Shown: in pieces, positions 16,654-25,042 of the stretch
Position numbering within the stretch: position 1 is the stretch's first letter
Layout: every line of letters starts with the position of its first letter
Source of the DNA: a bacterium
GTDB lineage: Bacteria; Planctomycetota; UBA1135; UBA2386
Direction: 5' to 3'
Length of the DNA stretch: 64,000 nt
NCBI GenBank assembly: GCA_030432695.1
Contig: JAUILN010000003.1
Span: 124,001 to 188,000, forward strand
The notes under the pieces: model-generated
The model's input: the letters and a program-made list of their open reading frames with translations, nothing else
Told to the model about the DNA's origin: nothing
The model's database searches: none
Made by a program: the position numbers and the translations under genes

Positions 16654-19164
16654 ATGCAACTGGACCGAGACGTCTTCGAGGAACTGGTGCGGACCCATGC
16701 GGCCGCGGTCTACCGGACGGCACGGCGGGTGTGCCGTGGCGACGACGACGCTGCCGACGTGACCCAACAGGTGTTCCTGGCCGCCTTGCAGGGTCGCGCC
16801 GAGCTGGGTGCGGACGTGGCGGCGACGGGCACCTCGCTGCGGTGGTTGGCCGGCCGCTACGCGCTCAACCATCTGCGCGCGGCACGGCGACGGGTGGGGC
16901 ACGAGCGGTTGGCGGCAGCGAGGGAGACGCAGATGATGGAGGAACGGCAGGATCGATCGGCGGCGCGGGACGACCACGACCTGGTGCGCGGTGCGCTGCT
17001 GGAACTCGACGACGACGTGCGGGTGCCGCTGGTGCTGCGCTACCAGGAAGGCCTCACGTTGGCCGGAGTCGCGGGCGTCCTCGGTTGTGCCGAGTCGACC
17101 GCCCACACGCGCGTGCAGCGAGCGCTCGACACGCTCAGGACCCGACTGCAGAAGCTCGGCTTCGCGGCCGCGGCCGGGTCGCTGGAATCGCTGCTACCGC
17201 AGGTGGCGCCCTCGGTGGCGGTGCCGGCCGGGTTGGAAGTGGCGCTGATCCAGCAGGTCCTGGCCCAGGCTGCGGGCGCTTCCGGCGGAGCGGCCGCGGC
17301 CGGTACCGTGGCCACGGCGTCGGGAGTGCTGGCCGGCAAACCCGTGTGGGCCGCAGCGCTCGGCGCCGCGTTGCTACTCGGTGGCGGAGCTGCCGTCGCG
17401 CTGTCTGGAGACCATGCCCCTGGCGAGGTGCGTCCCGTGACGGTCTCGACCGTCGGCGTCGAGTCGGGGGCCGGGCACGGAGTCGCCGCGCAAGATCGCC
17501 CCACCGCCGCTCCGGGTGACCGCGGGCCGAACACGCTGCGTCGTGACGTCGACGTCGAGCCGGTCGCTGATCCAGCCGCGGCGACCGTACCGCCGGCGAT
17601 CCTGAGAGGCCGGGTCGTCGATAGCGGGACCGGTGCGGCCCTGGAGGGAGTCGCGGTCGCCGCCGAATCGGAGGACCGGCGCAGCAAGCTCGCCGACCAT
17701 CGGATCGAGGCCCGGACCGACGAGCGCGGAGCATTCGTCCTCGAACTCCCGGTCGACGAAACGGAGCGGCCGGAGGCGTACACCCTGATCACGACCCTCG
17801 CCGACCACGTGCCGTTCCGCTCGGGTCGACTGCTCGCACACGCCGGCGAGGAACTGGAGGCCTTGGAATGCCCGATGCGCCGCTGGGCGACCGACGTCGA
17901 GGGCGAGTGGCGGATGGGCGTGGTGGTGGTCGGTCCCGATGGCGCACCGCAGCAGGACGCCGTGGTCTCGGTGCACCGCTGGAAGGTCCGTGACGACAAC
18001 CCCGCCTCCCACCCGCAGGAGTGCTCGGGCCGGACCGACGAGCGGGGGCGCGTCGAGCTCGCCGGCACGCATCGCGGCGAGAAGATGCTCCGCGTCGGGG
18101 TGTTCCGGTCGCCGCTCGCGCCGGCGAAGCAGTGGTTCCGCATCGACGGCGCTCGACCGGAGGATCGGCGCGTGGTGCTGGAGATCGGCGGCACGATCAC
18201 CGGGCGGGTCGTGCAGGTCGTCGACGGCACGCCGGTGCCGGGCATCTGGGTGGAGGGCACCCACGAGGACGGCACGCGGGTCAGCGGGCGGTCCGACGAA
18301 GGTGGGCGCTACGAGCTGGTGGGCCTGGCGCCGGGGGTGTGCCGACTCGAATCGACCGTCAACCGCTACTCGCCGTTCCGGATCGACGACGTGGCGGTCG
18401 GTGCGTCGCGGGACATCCAGCTCAAGGACCTCCTGGACACCCAGGCGCACGGTGACTTCCTCGCCGAGATCCACGCCCGGATCGTCGATGACGTCACCGG
18501 GGAACCGGTGGCGGTGATGTCGTGGCAGCACGACACGCAGTGGTTGCCCGACGAAGCGGTGGCGAACGGCTCCTGGCGCCAGCACGTGCTGCCCCTGCTG
18601 TTCGGGTCCGACCGCCGGCAGCGAGCCGCCCAGCAGATGGAGGCCGTCCAGGTCTTCGCCGGGCAGACCGACGACGGACCGGGTGTCGCGCCCGGCCTGC
18701 GAGTCGAGCGACCGACCGCTTCGATCCGGGCTTCGGTCCACTACGACGGCCACGCCCTGCTGATGGTGCGTGCCCCCGACTACGCGCCCGCGTTCGTCGG
18801 CCCGTTCGAGGCCAGCCCGGGACGCATGCACGCCGGTATCGAGATCCGCCTGACCCGCGGGACGACGCTCGAAGGAGTGGTCCGTGACGCCGAGGGTCGT
18901 CCGGTGGAGGGCGCAGCGGTCTGGCTCGATGCGCTGGTCGTGGAGGCCGACGAGCAGCGTGCTCGAGTCGTGGAGAACCTGCGCGAGGGGCGGGTCGAAG
19001 GCACCACGGGAGCCGAGGGCCGGTTCTGCTTCGAGCGGGTGCCGCAGGGCTACGACGTCGCCGTGCAGGCCGCGCATGCCGAGTGTGGCGATGGGGCGAG
19101 CCGGACGTTGGTGCTGCGTCGGGGCGAGAAGCGTCGGGAGGTCGACGTGATCCTCACCCGGTGA
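16654..19164 (+). CDS. ECF sigma factor fused to a membrane anchor and regulatory repeats (third copy)
   Basis: 836 residues. Region 2 about 8-80 (DAADVTQQVFLAALQG, SLRWLAGRYALNHLRAARRR), region 4 about 110-168 (VRVPLVLRYQEGLTLAGVAGVL, CAESTAHTRVQRALDTLRTRL). A hydrophobic segment at 231-250 is the likely anchor, preceded by an Ala/Gly-rich linker. Modules of carboxypeptidase-regulatory type follow (GRVVDSGTGAALEGVAV, GRVVQVVDGTPVPGIWV, GVVRDAEGRPVEGAAVWL). It is the shortest of the three fusions in the window and the only one on the plus strand. Converges with the gene at 19177 with only 12 bases between stops. Function as for the other two: a sigma factor tethered to an exported sensor-like part (inference). 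Confidence 0.88.
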   Translation: MQLDRDVFEELVRTHAAAVYRTARRVCRGDDDAADVTQQVFLAALQGRAELGADVAATGTSLRWLAGRYALNHLRAARRRVGHERLAAARETQMMEERQDRSAARDDHDLVRGALLELDDDVRVPLVLRYQEGLTLAGVAGVLGCAESTAHTRVQRALDTLRTRLQKLGFAAAAGSLESLLPQVAPSVAVPAGLEVALIQQVLAQAAGASGGAAAAGTVATASGVLAGKPVWAAALGAALLLGGGAAVALSGDHAPGEVRPVTVSTVGVESGAGHGVAAQDRPTAAPGDRGPNTLRRDVDVEPVADPAAATVPPAILRGRVVDSGTGAALEGVAVAAESEDRRSKLADHRIEARTDERGAFVLELPVDETERPEAYTLITTLADHVPFRSGRLLAHAGEELEALECPMRRWATDVEGEWRMGVVVVGPDGAPQQDAVVSVHRWKVRDDNPASHPQECSGRTDERGRVELAGTHRGEKMLRVGVFRSPLAPAKQWFRIDGARPEDRRVVLEIGGTITGRVVQVVDGTPVPGIWVEGTHEDGTRVSGRSDEGGRYELVGLAPGVCRLESTVNRYSPFRIDDVAVGASRDIQLKDLLDTQAHGDFLAEIHARIVDDVTGEPVAVMSWQHDTQWLPDEAVANGSWRQHVLPLLFGSDRRQRAAQQMEAVQVFAGQTDDGPGVAPGLRVERPTASIRASVHYDGHALLMVRAPDYAPAFVGPFEASPGRMHAGIEIRLTRGTTLEGVVRDAEGRPVEGAAVWLDALVVEADEQRARVVENLREGRVEGTTGAEGRFCFERVPQGYDVAVQAAHAECGDGASRTLVLRRGEKRREVDVILTR

Positions 19165-19176
19165 CTAGACGAGGTC

Positions 19177-20133
19177 TCACGAGAACAGCTCCTCGGTCCG
19201 CGCGCGGCGACGCCTGGCCCGGGCCTTCTCCTCGGCCCAGTGCCGCGCGGTGGCGTGGAACAGCAGCGGCAGGTCCAGGTGCTCGGCGAGGCACGATGCC
19301 TTGGACAGTGCCGCGTCGAAGGCACCGTTGGTGCGCAGCAGCGTCGCGCGCTCGACCTTTTCGCCCTCGCCGAAGACCAGGTTCACCTCGAGTGCATCGG
19401 TGATCGTCTTCCGGTCGCGGGTGCCGGTGACGTCTCGGGCGGCGACGACCTGCACCGCGACCAGTTCGTCGCGGCGTCCCGACGCGAGTTCGCCGTGCGC
19501 GCCGTCAAGCCGCCAGGTGCTGCGCTCCCAGCGCAGCGTCGGGCGGCTGTGCAGGTGGCGCGACATCAGCACGATGACGATCGCGAGCGCGGGGACCAGT
19601 GCCGCGGCGGTCAGCGCCAGGAACAGGATTCTGGTCGCGGTCGCCGAGAGCTTCTCGAAGCGCAGCGCCGGGGGGTCGAGGACGATCAGCAGGAACGCGA
19701 CGAAGGTCAGGAAGGCGGCGGCGAACAGCACTGCGAACAGCGTGCGCCGCCTGGCGAGGCCGGGGATCGGTGCGAGGGCGCCGTGTTCCGGCGTCGACTC
19801 CGGCTCGATGCGGTGGGTCTCGCCGGCGAGCGTGAACGAGCCCTTGGCGAGCAGCGGCGTCTCCGGCACTTCGGGGCAGGTGCCCTGGGGTGCGTGGGCG
19901 ACCAGCCGCTGGGAGGCTCGCTCCTTCAGTCCCGGGAGCAGGGCGAGGAGTCCGAACACCACGAAGGCTCCGCCGACGATGCCGCCGACCGCCAGGATGG
20001 TGCCGTCTTCGCGGTGGGTCGCGACCAGCGCCAGCACGCCGAGGCCGCACAGCAGGAACAGCGCGCCCGCGCCCACCAGCATGTCGACCCCGGGGAAGCG
20101 GACCCTCGTGTGCTCGGTGTTCCGTCGGCTCAT
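19177..20133 (-). CDS. Four-helix membrane protein of unknown function
   Basis: 318 residues. Four hydrophobic segments: two near the N-terminus (VDMLVGAGALFLLCGLGVLAL and the following GGIVGGAFVVFGLLAL) and two in the middle (LFAVLFAAAFLTFVAFLLIV, ILFLALTAAALVPALAIVIV). They are followed by a soluble C-terminal domain of about 110 residues and a basic tail (RARRRRARTEELFS). The ATG overlaps the TGA of the upstream VWA gene (ATGA), so the pair is translationally coupled and likely works together at the membrane. I do not recognise the family. The frame is open further upstream, but the coupled start is preferred. Confidence 0.75.
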   Translation of the reverse strand: MSRRNTEHTRVRFPGVDMLVGAGALFLLCGLGVLALVATHREDGTILAVGGIVGGAFVVFGLLALLPGLKERASQRLVAHAPQGTCPEVPETPLLAKGSFTLAGETHRIEPESTPEHGALAPIPGLARRRTLFAVLFAAAFLTFVAFLLIVLDPPALRFEKLSATATRILFLALTAAALVPALAIVIVLMSRHLHSRPTLRWERSTWRLDGAHGELASGRRDELVAVQVVAARDVTGTRDRKTITDALEVNLVFGEGEKVERATLLRTNGAFDAALSKASCLAEHLDLPLLFHATARHWAEEKARARRRRARTEELFS

Positions 20134-21821
20134 CGTTGCACGAACACACCGTCGTTGCGGCGGGCAAGCTCTCCCAGCAGCGCCGCGCCTCCTCCACCGC
20201 CGAGATGGACACAATGGAAGCGGATCCCGCGCATCGCGTTGGCGCGCTCGACCAGCTCCAGCAGCACCTCAGGATCGGTGACCTCGCCGGTACTCGGTTC
20301 CCCATCGCTCAGCAGGAACACCTCGTCGATGCGGGGGGCCTTGGCGGCCTCGGGATCCTGCGGATCGCCGGCGGCCTCGAAGATCGCGGCGATCGCGGCG
20401 TGCAGATCTGTGGAGTCGTTCGCTTCGATGTGCGCGAGGCAGTTGGCGAGCTGGCGGTGGCTCTCGGCATTGGGTGGCACCGGCACGTGGTTCCATACCA
20501 ATGCCTGGCCTGCGAACGTGAACAGGTGGTAACGGGCGGTCGGGTCGAGGGTCTGCACGGCGCGCAGCATCTCGCGGCGGGCCAGCTCGAGCCGCGAGAT
20601 GCGGTGTTCGCCGTCACGGTCCTGGACCTGGGTCGTCTCGCCCATCGATCCCGAGATGTCGATCACGAAAGCGATCTCGCGGCCGGCCACCGGGATGCCG
20701 AAGAACCCGCCGCGGGTCGCCGCGCGGTCGTCGGACAGCGCTGGACAATCCGGGAGCACGAGCCGGTGCTGCTCCGCCTCCCAGAACCTCCGCCAGGCCA
20801 GCGCATCGGGCTCGGCAGGTTCGAGCGCGCCGGTCAGCCGACGCAGCGCGAGATGGGCGCGGCGCGCCAGGATCTCGCGGGCGCGTTCGTTGAGCGCCTT
20901 CTCGAGGTCGTCGCCCTCCATCTGGCAGTGTTCGAGGACCCGGATCAGCGTGGGGACCACCTCCGGGACCGGATGGCCCTCGAGCAGCTCGACCAAGGCG
21001 AAGTCGCAGCGCCAGCCGTGGCGGCCGAGCGCGTGCATCGCGGCGCGCACTGCCGCGGGACGGGCGAGCCGGTCCTCGTGGTCGCGCACCGCGCGCAGCA
21101 GGCCGGCATCGCATGCCTCGGCCAGGACCCGGGCGGTGATCGGATGGGGTTCGACGCGGAGCGCGCGGACCATCGGACCGAGGCTCGTCAGGTCGGAGCT
21201 TCGCCGCAGCGCCTCTGCCGCCGCGAGGCGGACCTCGTCGCTGCCGCCCCCGAGCGCTCGGGTCAGGCTCGACGCGTACTCGGCACCGGTTGCGCGGCCG
21301 AGCAGCTCGGTGGCCGCCGCGCGGACTGCCGGCGCGCAGTCCTGCTCGCCCTCGACCAGCAGCGCGACGTGCGACCAGTGGCGGACCTCGTTCCAGCCCA
21401 GCGCGAAGCGGCGCGCCCTGGCCCGCACCTCCGCGGTCTCGCGGTCGAGCAACGGGCGTTCGTTGCCGACCGCGGCGAGCCGGACCAGCGCGCATAGACC
21501 CGATGGTTGGCCGTGCCCTCCGAGCATCGGAAGCAGCCGCAGGAGCGCGGCGCGGTGGGTATCCACTCCAGCCAGCGCGCGGTCGCTTCCGAGCAGGTCA
21601 CCGTAGATCGGATGGGGACCGCGCGAGGCATCGATCCGGCCGTCGAGCGACGCCTTCGATGCGTCGAAGGCGTCGGCGAAGCGCTTCACCGCCTCGGCAC
21701 AGGAGACCGCGTCGGTTCGTTGGCCGCGGGTCGTCTCTGCGGTCGAGACGACCGCGAGCAGCCAGCACAGGATCGGAACGACGGGCGGGCGGATCGGATC
21801 CACGAGGGGTCGGTGCTCCAC
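20130..21821 (-). CDS. HEAT-repeat plus von Willebrand A domain protein
   Basis: 563 residues from a GTG start. A hydrophobic N-terminal segment (VVPILCWLLAVVSTAE) could be a signal peptide or anchor. Residues about 90-340 are helical and HEAT-like (ATELLGRATGAEYASSLTRALGG and related). The C-terminal VWA domain starts at about 380 with the metal-ion-dependent adhesion motif DISGS at 388-392, then a conserved threonine in NDSTDLHAAI and aspartate in LLSDGEPSTG. VWA domains bind protein partners through a divalent metal. Coupled by an ATGA overlap to the membrane protein at 19177. A surface or periplasmic protein-interaction role is inferred; the exact start is uncertain. Confidence 0.82.
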   Translation of the reverse strand: MEHRPLVDPIRPPVVPILCWLLAVVSTAETTRGQRTDAVSCAEAVKRFADAFDASKASLDGRIDASRGPHPIYGDLLGSDRALAGVDTHRAALLRLLPMLGGHGQPSGLCALVRLAAVGNERPLLDRETAEVRARARRFALGWNEVRHWSHVALLVEGEQDCAPAVRAAATELLGRATGAEYASSLTRALGGGSDEVRLAAAEALRRSSDLTSLGPMVRALRVEPHPITARVLAEACDAGLLRAVRDHEDRLARPAAVRAAMHALGRHGWRCDFALVELLEGHPVPEVVPTLIRVLEHCQMEGDDLEKALNERAREILARRAHLALRRLTGALEPAEPDALAWRRFWEAEQHRLVLPDCPALSDDRAATRGGFFGIPVAGREIAFVIDISGSMGETTQVQDRDGEHRISRLELARREMLRAVQTLDPTARYHLFTFAGQALVWNHVPVPPNAESHRQLANCLAHIEANDSTDLHAAIAAIFEAAGDPQDPEAAKAPRIDEVFLLSDGEPSTGEVTDPEVLLELVERANAMRGIRFHCVHLGGGGGAALLGELARRNDGVFVQR

Positions 21822-21846
21822 GAACCGCCACCGAGGGGGCTCTCGG

Positions 21847-21873
21847 GGCGGACGGAGTCTAACCCCGTCCGCC
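21847..21873 (-). terminator. Hairpin downstream of beta-helix gene
   Basis: GGCGGACGG at 21847-21855 pairs with CCGTCCGCC at 21865-21873 around a 9-base loop. It lies about 50 bases after the stop of the gene at 21922-24969. No T-run follows on the minus strand, so intrinsic termination is only possible. Confidence 0.35.
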
Positions 21874-21921
21874 GCCGTTCGCGCTCGGGTCGAGACGACC
21901 GGGCGAAGCTCCGCACCCCGA

Positions 21922-24900
21922 TCAACGGATCTCGACGTACGCCGGGTTCGACGTGTTGCCGCGCGGGAACGGGTTCACGATGCCGATGTACTGGAACACG
22001 ATGCGCAGCGGGGTGAGGATCCCGTTCGGGATCGGGATCTGGGTATTGCTGTTGGTGCCGACGACGAAGGCGTCGTAGGGCAGGCCGAGATCGAAGTAGA
22101 CCGCGCCGAGGTTGAACAGCGGGATCGGCGCCGGCGGCCCGAAGCCGTAGGCGAGGACGCCGAGCTGGATGGCGGGCTCGGAGGCGACGGTGGCGGTCAG
22201 CGTGCTGCCGGGGCTGGGATCGCCGGTGACGAACAGCAACGTGTTGTCGAACTCGTGGGCGCCCATGTCGATGCGCTGCGCTCCGTCGAGATCGCCGTCG
22301 AGGTAGCGGGGGAAGCCGAGTGCGTCGACGTCGTTGGTGACGTCGCCCGGAGCGCCGCGGTCGACGCACGGCGAGAGCCGCGTGAGGCGGAGGTCACCCG
22401 CAGCGGCGGAGACGAATAGCGGGTCGACATCGAGATTGCCGGCTCCACCGACGATCCCGCCACCGTCGCAGAACTGGACCTCGCCCGAGGAGAAGCCCGA
22501 GAAGTCGGTGCCGGTGTTGAACTTGCTGATCGATGAGCGGACCGAACCCGTCCACGCGGCAGCACGCCGGATACCCTCCCGGCCGTTGAACGCGGCGGTC
22601 GAGCGGATCAGGTCGAAGTTGCCATTGCCGAGTACGATGCCCTCGAAGGCGTTCGCGAAGGCGGTCAGGCCGCGCGCGCTCTGGCAGGTGTTGATCGTGA
22701 AGCCGGTGCGGGCGCCGAATTCGACGCGGGACCGGACCAGGCTGACGCCGGGCGCATCGCAGAGGATGCCGTTCCACCCGCCCGCACCCGACCACCGGAC
22801 CAGGAGGCGATCGACGAAGCCGGTGGCTCCGCTACGGAAGTCGAGACCGTACCAGAGACCCGGGGACGGCATGGTCGCATTGCCGTCGCCGTTGGTGTCC
22901 CCGCCGAAGGCGTCGTCGTTGAGGTGGGTGAAGATCACCGGACCGTTGGTATCCAGACGGCCGTCGACGAGCATGGTCTGCGCACTCTGCATCTTGAACA
23001 CCACGCCGGCATTCAGCGTCAGGTGGCCGCTGCTCTGGACCACGAAGTTGTTGGTGAGCACCAGCGCGCCGTTGATCTGGTTCCTGGCATTGATGTTCGT
23101 CCTCGCGCCGCAGGTCGTATCGAGGACCGAGACGAAGCCCCCGCCGGGGCAGTTGGCTGCGGTGTTGTCCTTGAGGCCCGGGACCGCGTCGATCGAGACT
23201 CCGGAGATCGCGGGAATCCCGGCGATGCGTTCGAAGTGACAGTCCTCGATGACCGGGCGCACCGACGTGTTGCAGGAGATGCCGCCACGGTTCGCGTCGG
23301 CGATGCGGCAGTTCCGGACCGTGACATCTGCAGCGACGATCATTCCGGCCCAACCACCCGCACCGCAGAATCGGACTTCGGTGTGGTCGAGGATGCTGGC
23401 AGCCGCTCCGGCGCGGAAGTTGATCCCGTACCAGTTCCCGGGTGCCCCGGTGCTGGGTCCGTCCAGGTTCGTGTCGCCGCCCGCGGAGTCGTCGGCGAAC
23501 GACGTGAAGATCACGGGGTCGGCGGCGGTGCCGTTGCAGAGCAGCGTGCCGTCGATGGTGATCGTGGCCTGGCTCCGTTGCTTCACGATCACGCCGGGGT
23601 CGATCGTCAGCGTGCTGCTGGCGGTGACGGTCGCGTTGCCGTTGAGGACCAGGAGGTCATCGATGACGTTGCGCCGCTGGACGTGCACGTTGCCCGAGGA
23701 ACTCGGCGCGGAGATCAACAGGTAGTTGCCGCCGCCGCAGTCCGTCGCGGTGTTGTCGAGGAAGCCGCCGAGCGCATCCAGGTCTACGCCGAAGATGGCC
23801 GGCTGCCCGTTGCAGCGCTCGAAGCGACAGCGCTCGACGGTCGGTCGCGCAGCGGACGACACCTCGAGGCCGCCGCGAACCGTGTCGGAGACCGTGCAGT
23901 CGGTGAGAGTGATGTCGGTGTTGGCGACCTCGAGGGCTTCCCAGGCGCCGGCGCCGGTGTAGCGCAGATGGGTGAAGGCGAGCGTGCTGGCATCCGAACC
24001 GGCTCGGAAGTTGAGCCCGTACCAGTTGCCCGCTGCAGGGCTCGTGGCGTTGCCGTCACCGTTGGTGTCGCCAGCTGCGGTGTCGTCGGAGAACGAGGTG
24101 AAGACCACCGGCATGGCCGACGAGCCATTGCAGGTCAGCGTGCCATCGATGGTGAAGGTCGTCGTGCCCGTGGTCTTGTAGGTGACGCCCGCGGCCAAGG
24201 TCAGGCTCGCCCCGGTTCGAACGATCGCGTTCCCGCCGCAGACCAGCGCGCCGCCAAGCAGGTTGCGCATGCCGATCGTCACCGAGTTGCCGTTGTCGAC
24301 GGACGGCGTGTTGACGAGAGCGAAGTTGCCGCCCGAGCAGTTCGCGGCGGTGTTGTCCAGGAGTCCGGGTACCGCTTCGAAGTGCAGCCCACTGATCGCT
24401 GGATCGACTGCGATACGCTCGAAGTGGCATCTCTCGACGGTGGGACGCGTGCCTGAGCCGAAGTTCAGTCCACCACGGGCGCAGTCGGTCACGATCGAAT
24501 CGCGCATCGTCACGTCCGGTTGCGCCATCAGCGCGTCCCAGGAACCGGCCCCGCAATACCGGATGCGAACGTGGTCCATCACGGTGGGGAGCGAGCCGGC
24601 GTTGGATCGGACGTTGATGCCGTACCAGTTGCCGGGAGCCGGACTGGTCGCGCCGCCGTCCCCATTCGTGTCGCCGCCGGCCGAGTCGTCGCGCACGGAC
24701 GTGAACACCGCGGGGTTGCCGGCCGTGCCGTTCACGACCAGACCACCATCGACGGTGAAGGTCACGGTCGCGAACTTCACGATCGCTCCGGGTTGCACCG
24801 TGAGGGTCTGGTTCGCAGGGACGTTGATGTTTCCGGTGACGTGATAGACGGCACCCGACACCAGCGGACCACCGTTGCCGTCGTAGACCGAGCCCGAGAG

Positions 24901-24969
24901 GTTGGTCTGCGCCACGAGTGAGGCGCCGAGGAGTGCGCTGCACAGCGCGGTCGAGCGGAGGAGATGCAT
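21922..24969 (-). CDS. Secreted right-handed parallel beta-helix protein, copy 1
   Basis: 1015 residues. Signal peptide MHLLRSTALCSALLGASLVAQ. Four modules of roughly 200 residues follow, each starting with a strand such as GNINVPANQTLTVQPGAIVKF. Each then carries a turn like FTSFSDDTAAGDTNGDG and WYGLNFR, and ends with short repeats such as ERCHFERI typical of pectate-lyase-like beta-helices. The DTNGDG loops resemble calcium-binding loops. After residue about 850 comes the phrase GFPRYLDGDLDGAQRIDMGAHEFDN, common in these proteins, and a C-terminal module of about 109 residues. No catalytic residues of polysaccharide lyases are evident. ATG at 24969 is chosen because it opens the signal peptide. 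A close paralogue lies 73 bases upstream on the same strand. Confidence 0.9.
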   Translation of the reverse strand: MHLLRSTALCSALLGASLVAQTNLSGSVYDGNGGPLVSGAVYHVTGNINVPANQTLTVQPGAIVKFATVTFTVDGGLVVNGTAGNPAVFTSVRDDSAGGDTNGDGGATSPAPGNWYGINVRSNAGSLPTVMDHVRIRYCGAGSWDALMAQPDVTMRDSIVTDCARGGLNFGSGTRPTVERCHFERIAVDPAISGLHFEAVPGLLDNTAANCSGGNFALVNTPSVDNGNSVTIGMRNLLGGALVCGGNAIVRTGASLTLAAGVTYKTTGTTTFTIDGTLTCNGSSAMPVVFTSFSDDTAAGDTNGDGNATSPAAGNWYGLNFRAGSDASTLAFTHLRYTGAGAWEALEVANTDITLTDCTVSDTVRGGLEVSSAARPTVERCRFERCNGQPAIFGVDLDALGGFLDNTATDCGGGNYLLISAPSSSGNVHVQRRNVIDDLLVLNGNATVTASSTLTIDPGVIVKQRSQATITIDGTLLCNGTAADPVIFTSFADDSAGGDTNLDGPSTGAPGNWYGINFRAGAAASILDHTEVRFCGAGGWAGMIVAADVTVRNCRIADANRGGISCNTSVRPVIEDCHFERIAGIPAISGVSIDAVPGLKDNTAANCPGGGFVSVLDTTCGARTNINARNQINGALVLTNNFVVQSSGHLTLNAGVVFKMQSAQTMLVDGRLDTNGPVIFTHLNDDAFGGDTNGDGNATMPSPGLWYGLDFRSGATGFVDRLLVRWSGAGGWNGILCDAPGVSLVRSRVEFGARTGFTINTCQSARGLTAFANAFEGIVLGNGNFDLIRSTAAFNGREGIRRAAAWTGSVRSSISKFNTGTDFSGFSSGEVQFCDGGGIVGGAGNLDVDPLFVSAAAGDLRLTRLSPCVDRGAPGDVTNDVDALGFPRYLDGDLDGAQRIDMGAHEFDNTLLFVTGDPSPGSTLTATVASEPAIQLGVLAYGFGPPAPIPLFNLGAVYFDLGLPYDAFVVGTNSNTQIPIPNGILTPLRIVFQYIGIVNPFPRGNTSNPAYVEIR

Positions 24970-25005
24970 GGCGTCGTGCTGGGATGGTGGTCGGGATGGA
25001 TAGGG

Positions 25006-25035
25006 GCCCCCGTGGTCCGTGCGACCGACGGGGGC
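25006..25035 (-). terminator. Strong hairpin between the two beta-helix genes
   Basis: GCCCCCGT at 25006-25013 pairs with ACGGGGGC at 25028-25035, with a further GGTC/GACC pairing inside. It begins 8 bases beyond the stop of the upstream paralogue (25043) and 36 bases before the start of the downstream one. No clear T-run, so attenuation or mRNA stabilisation is also possible. Confidence 0.5.
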
Positions 25036-25042
25036 GGTTCCG

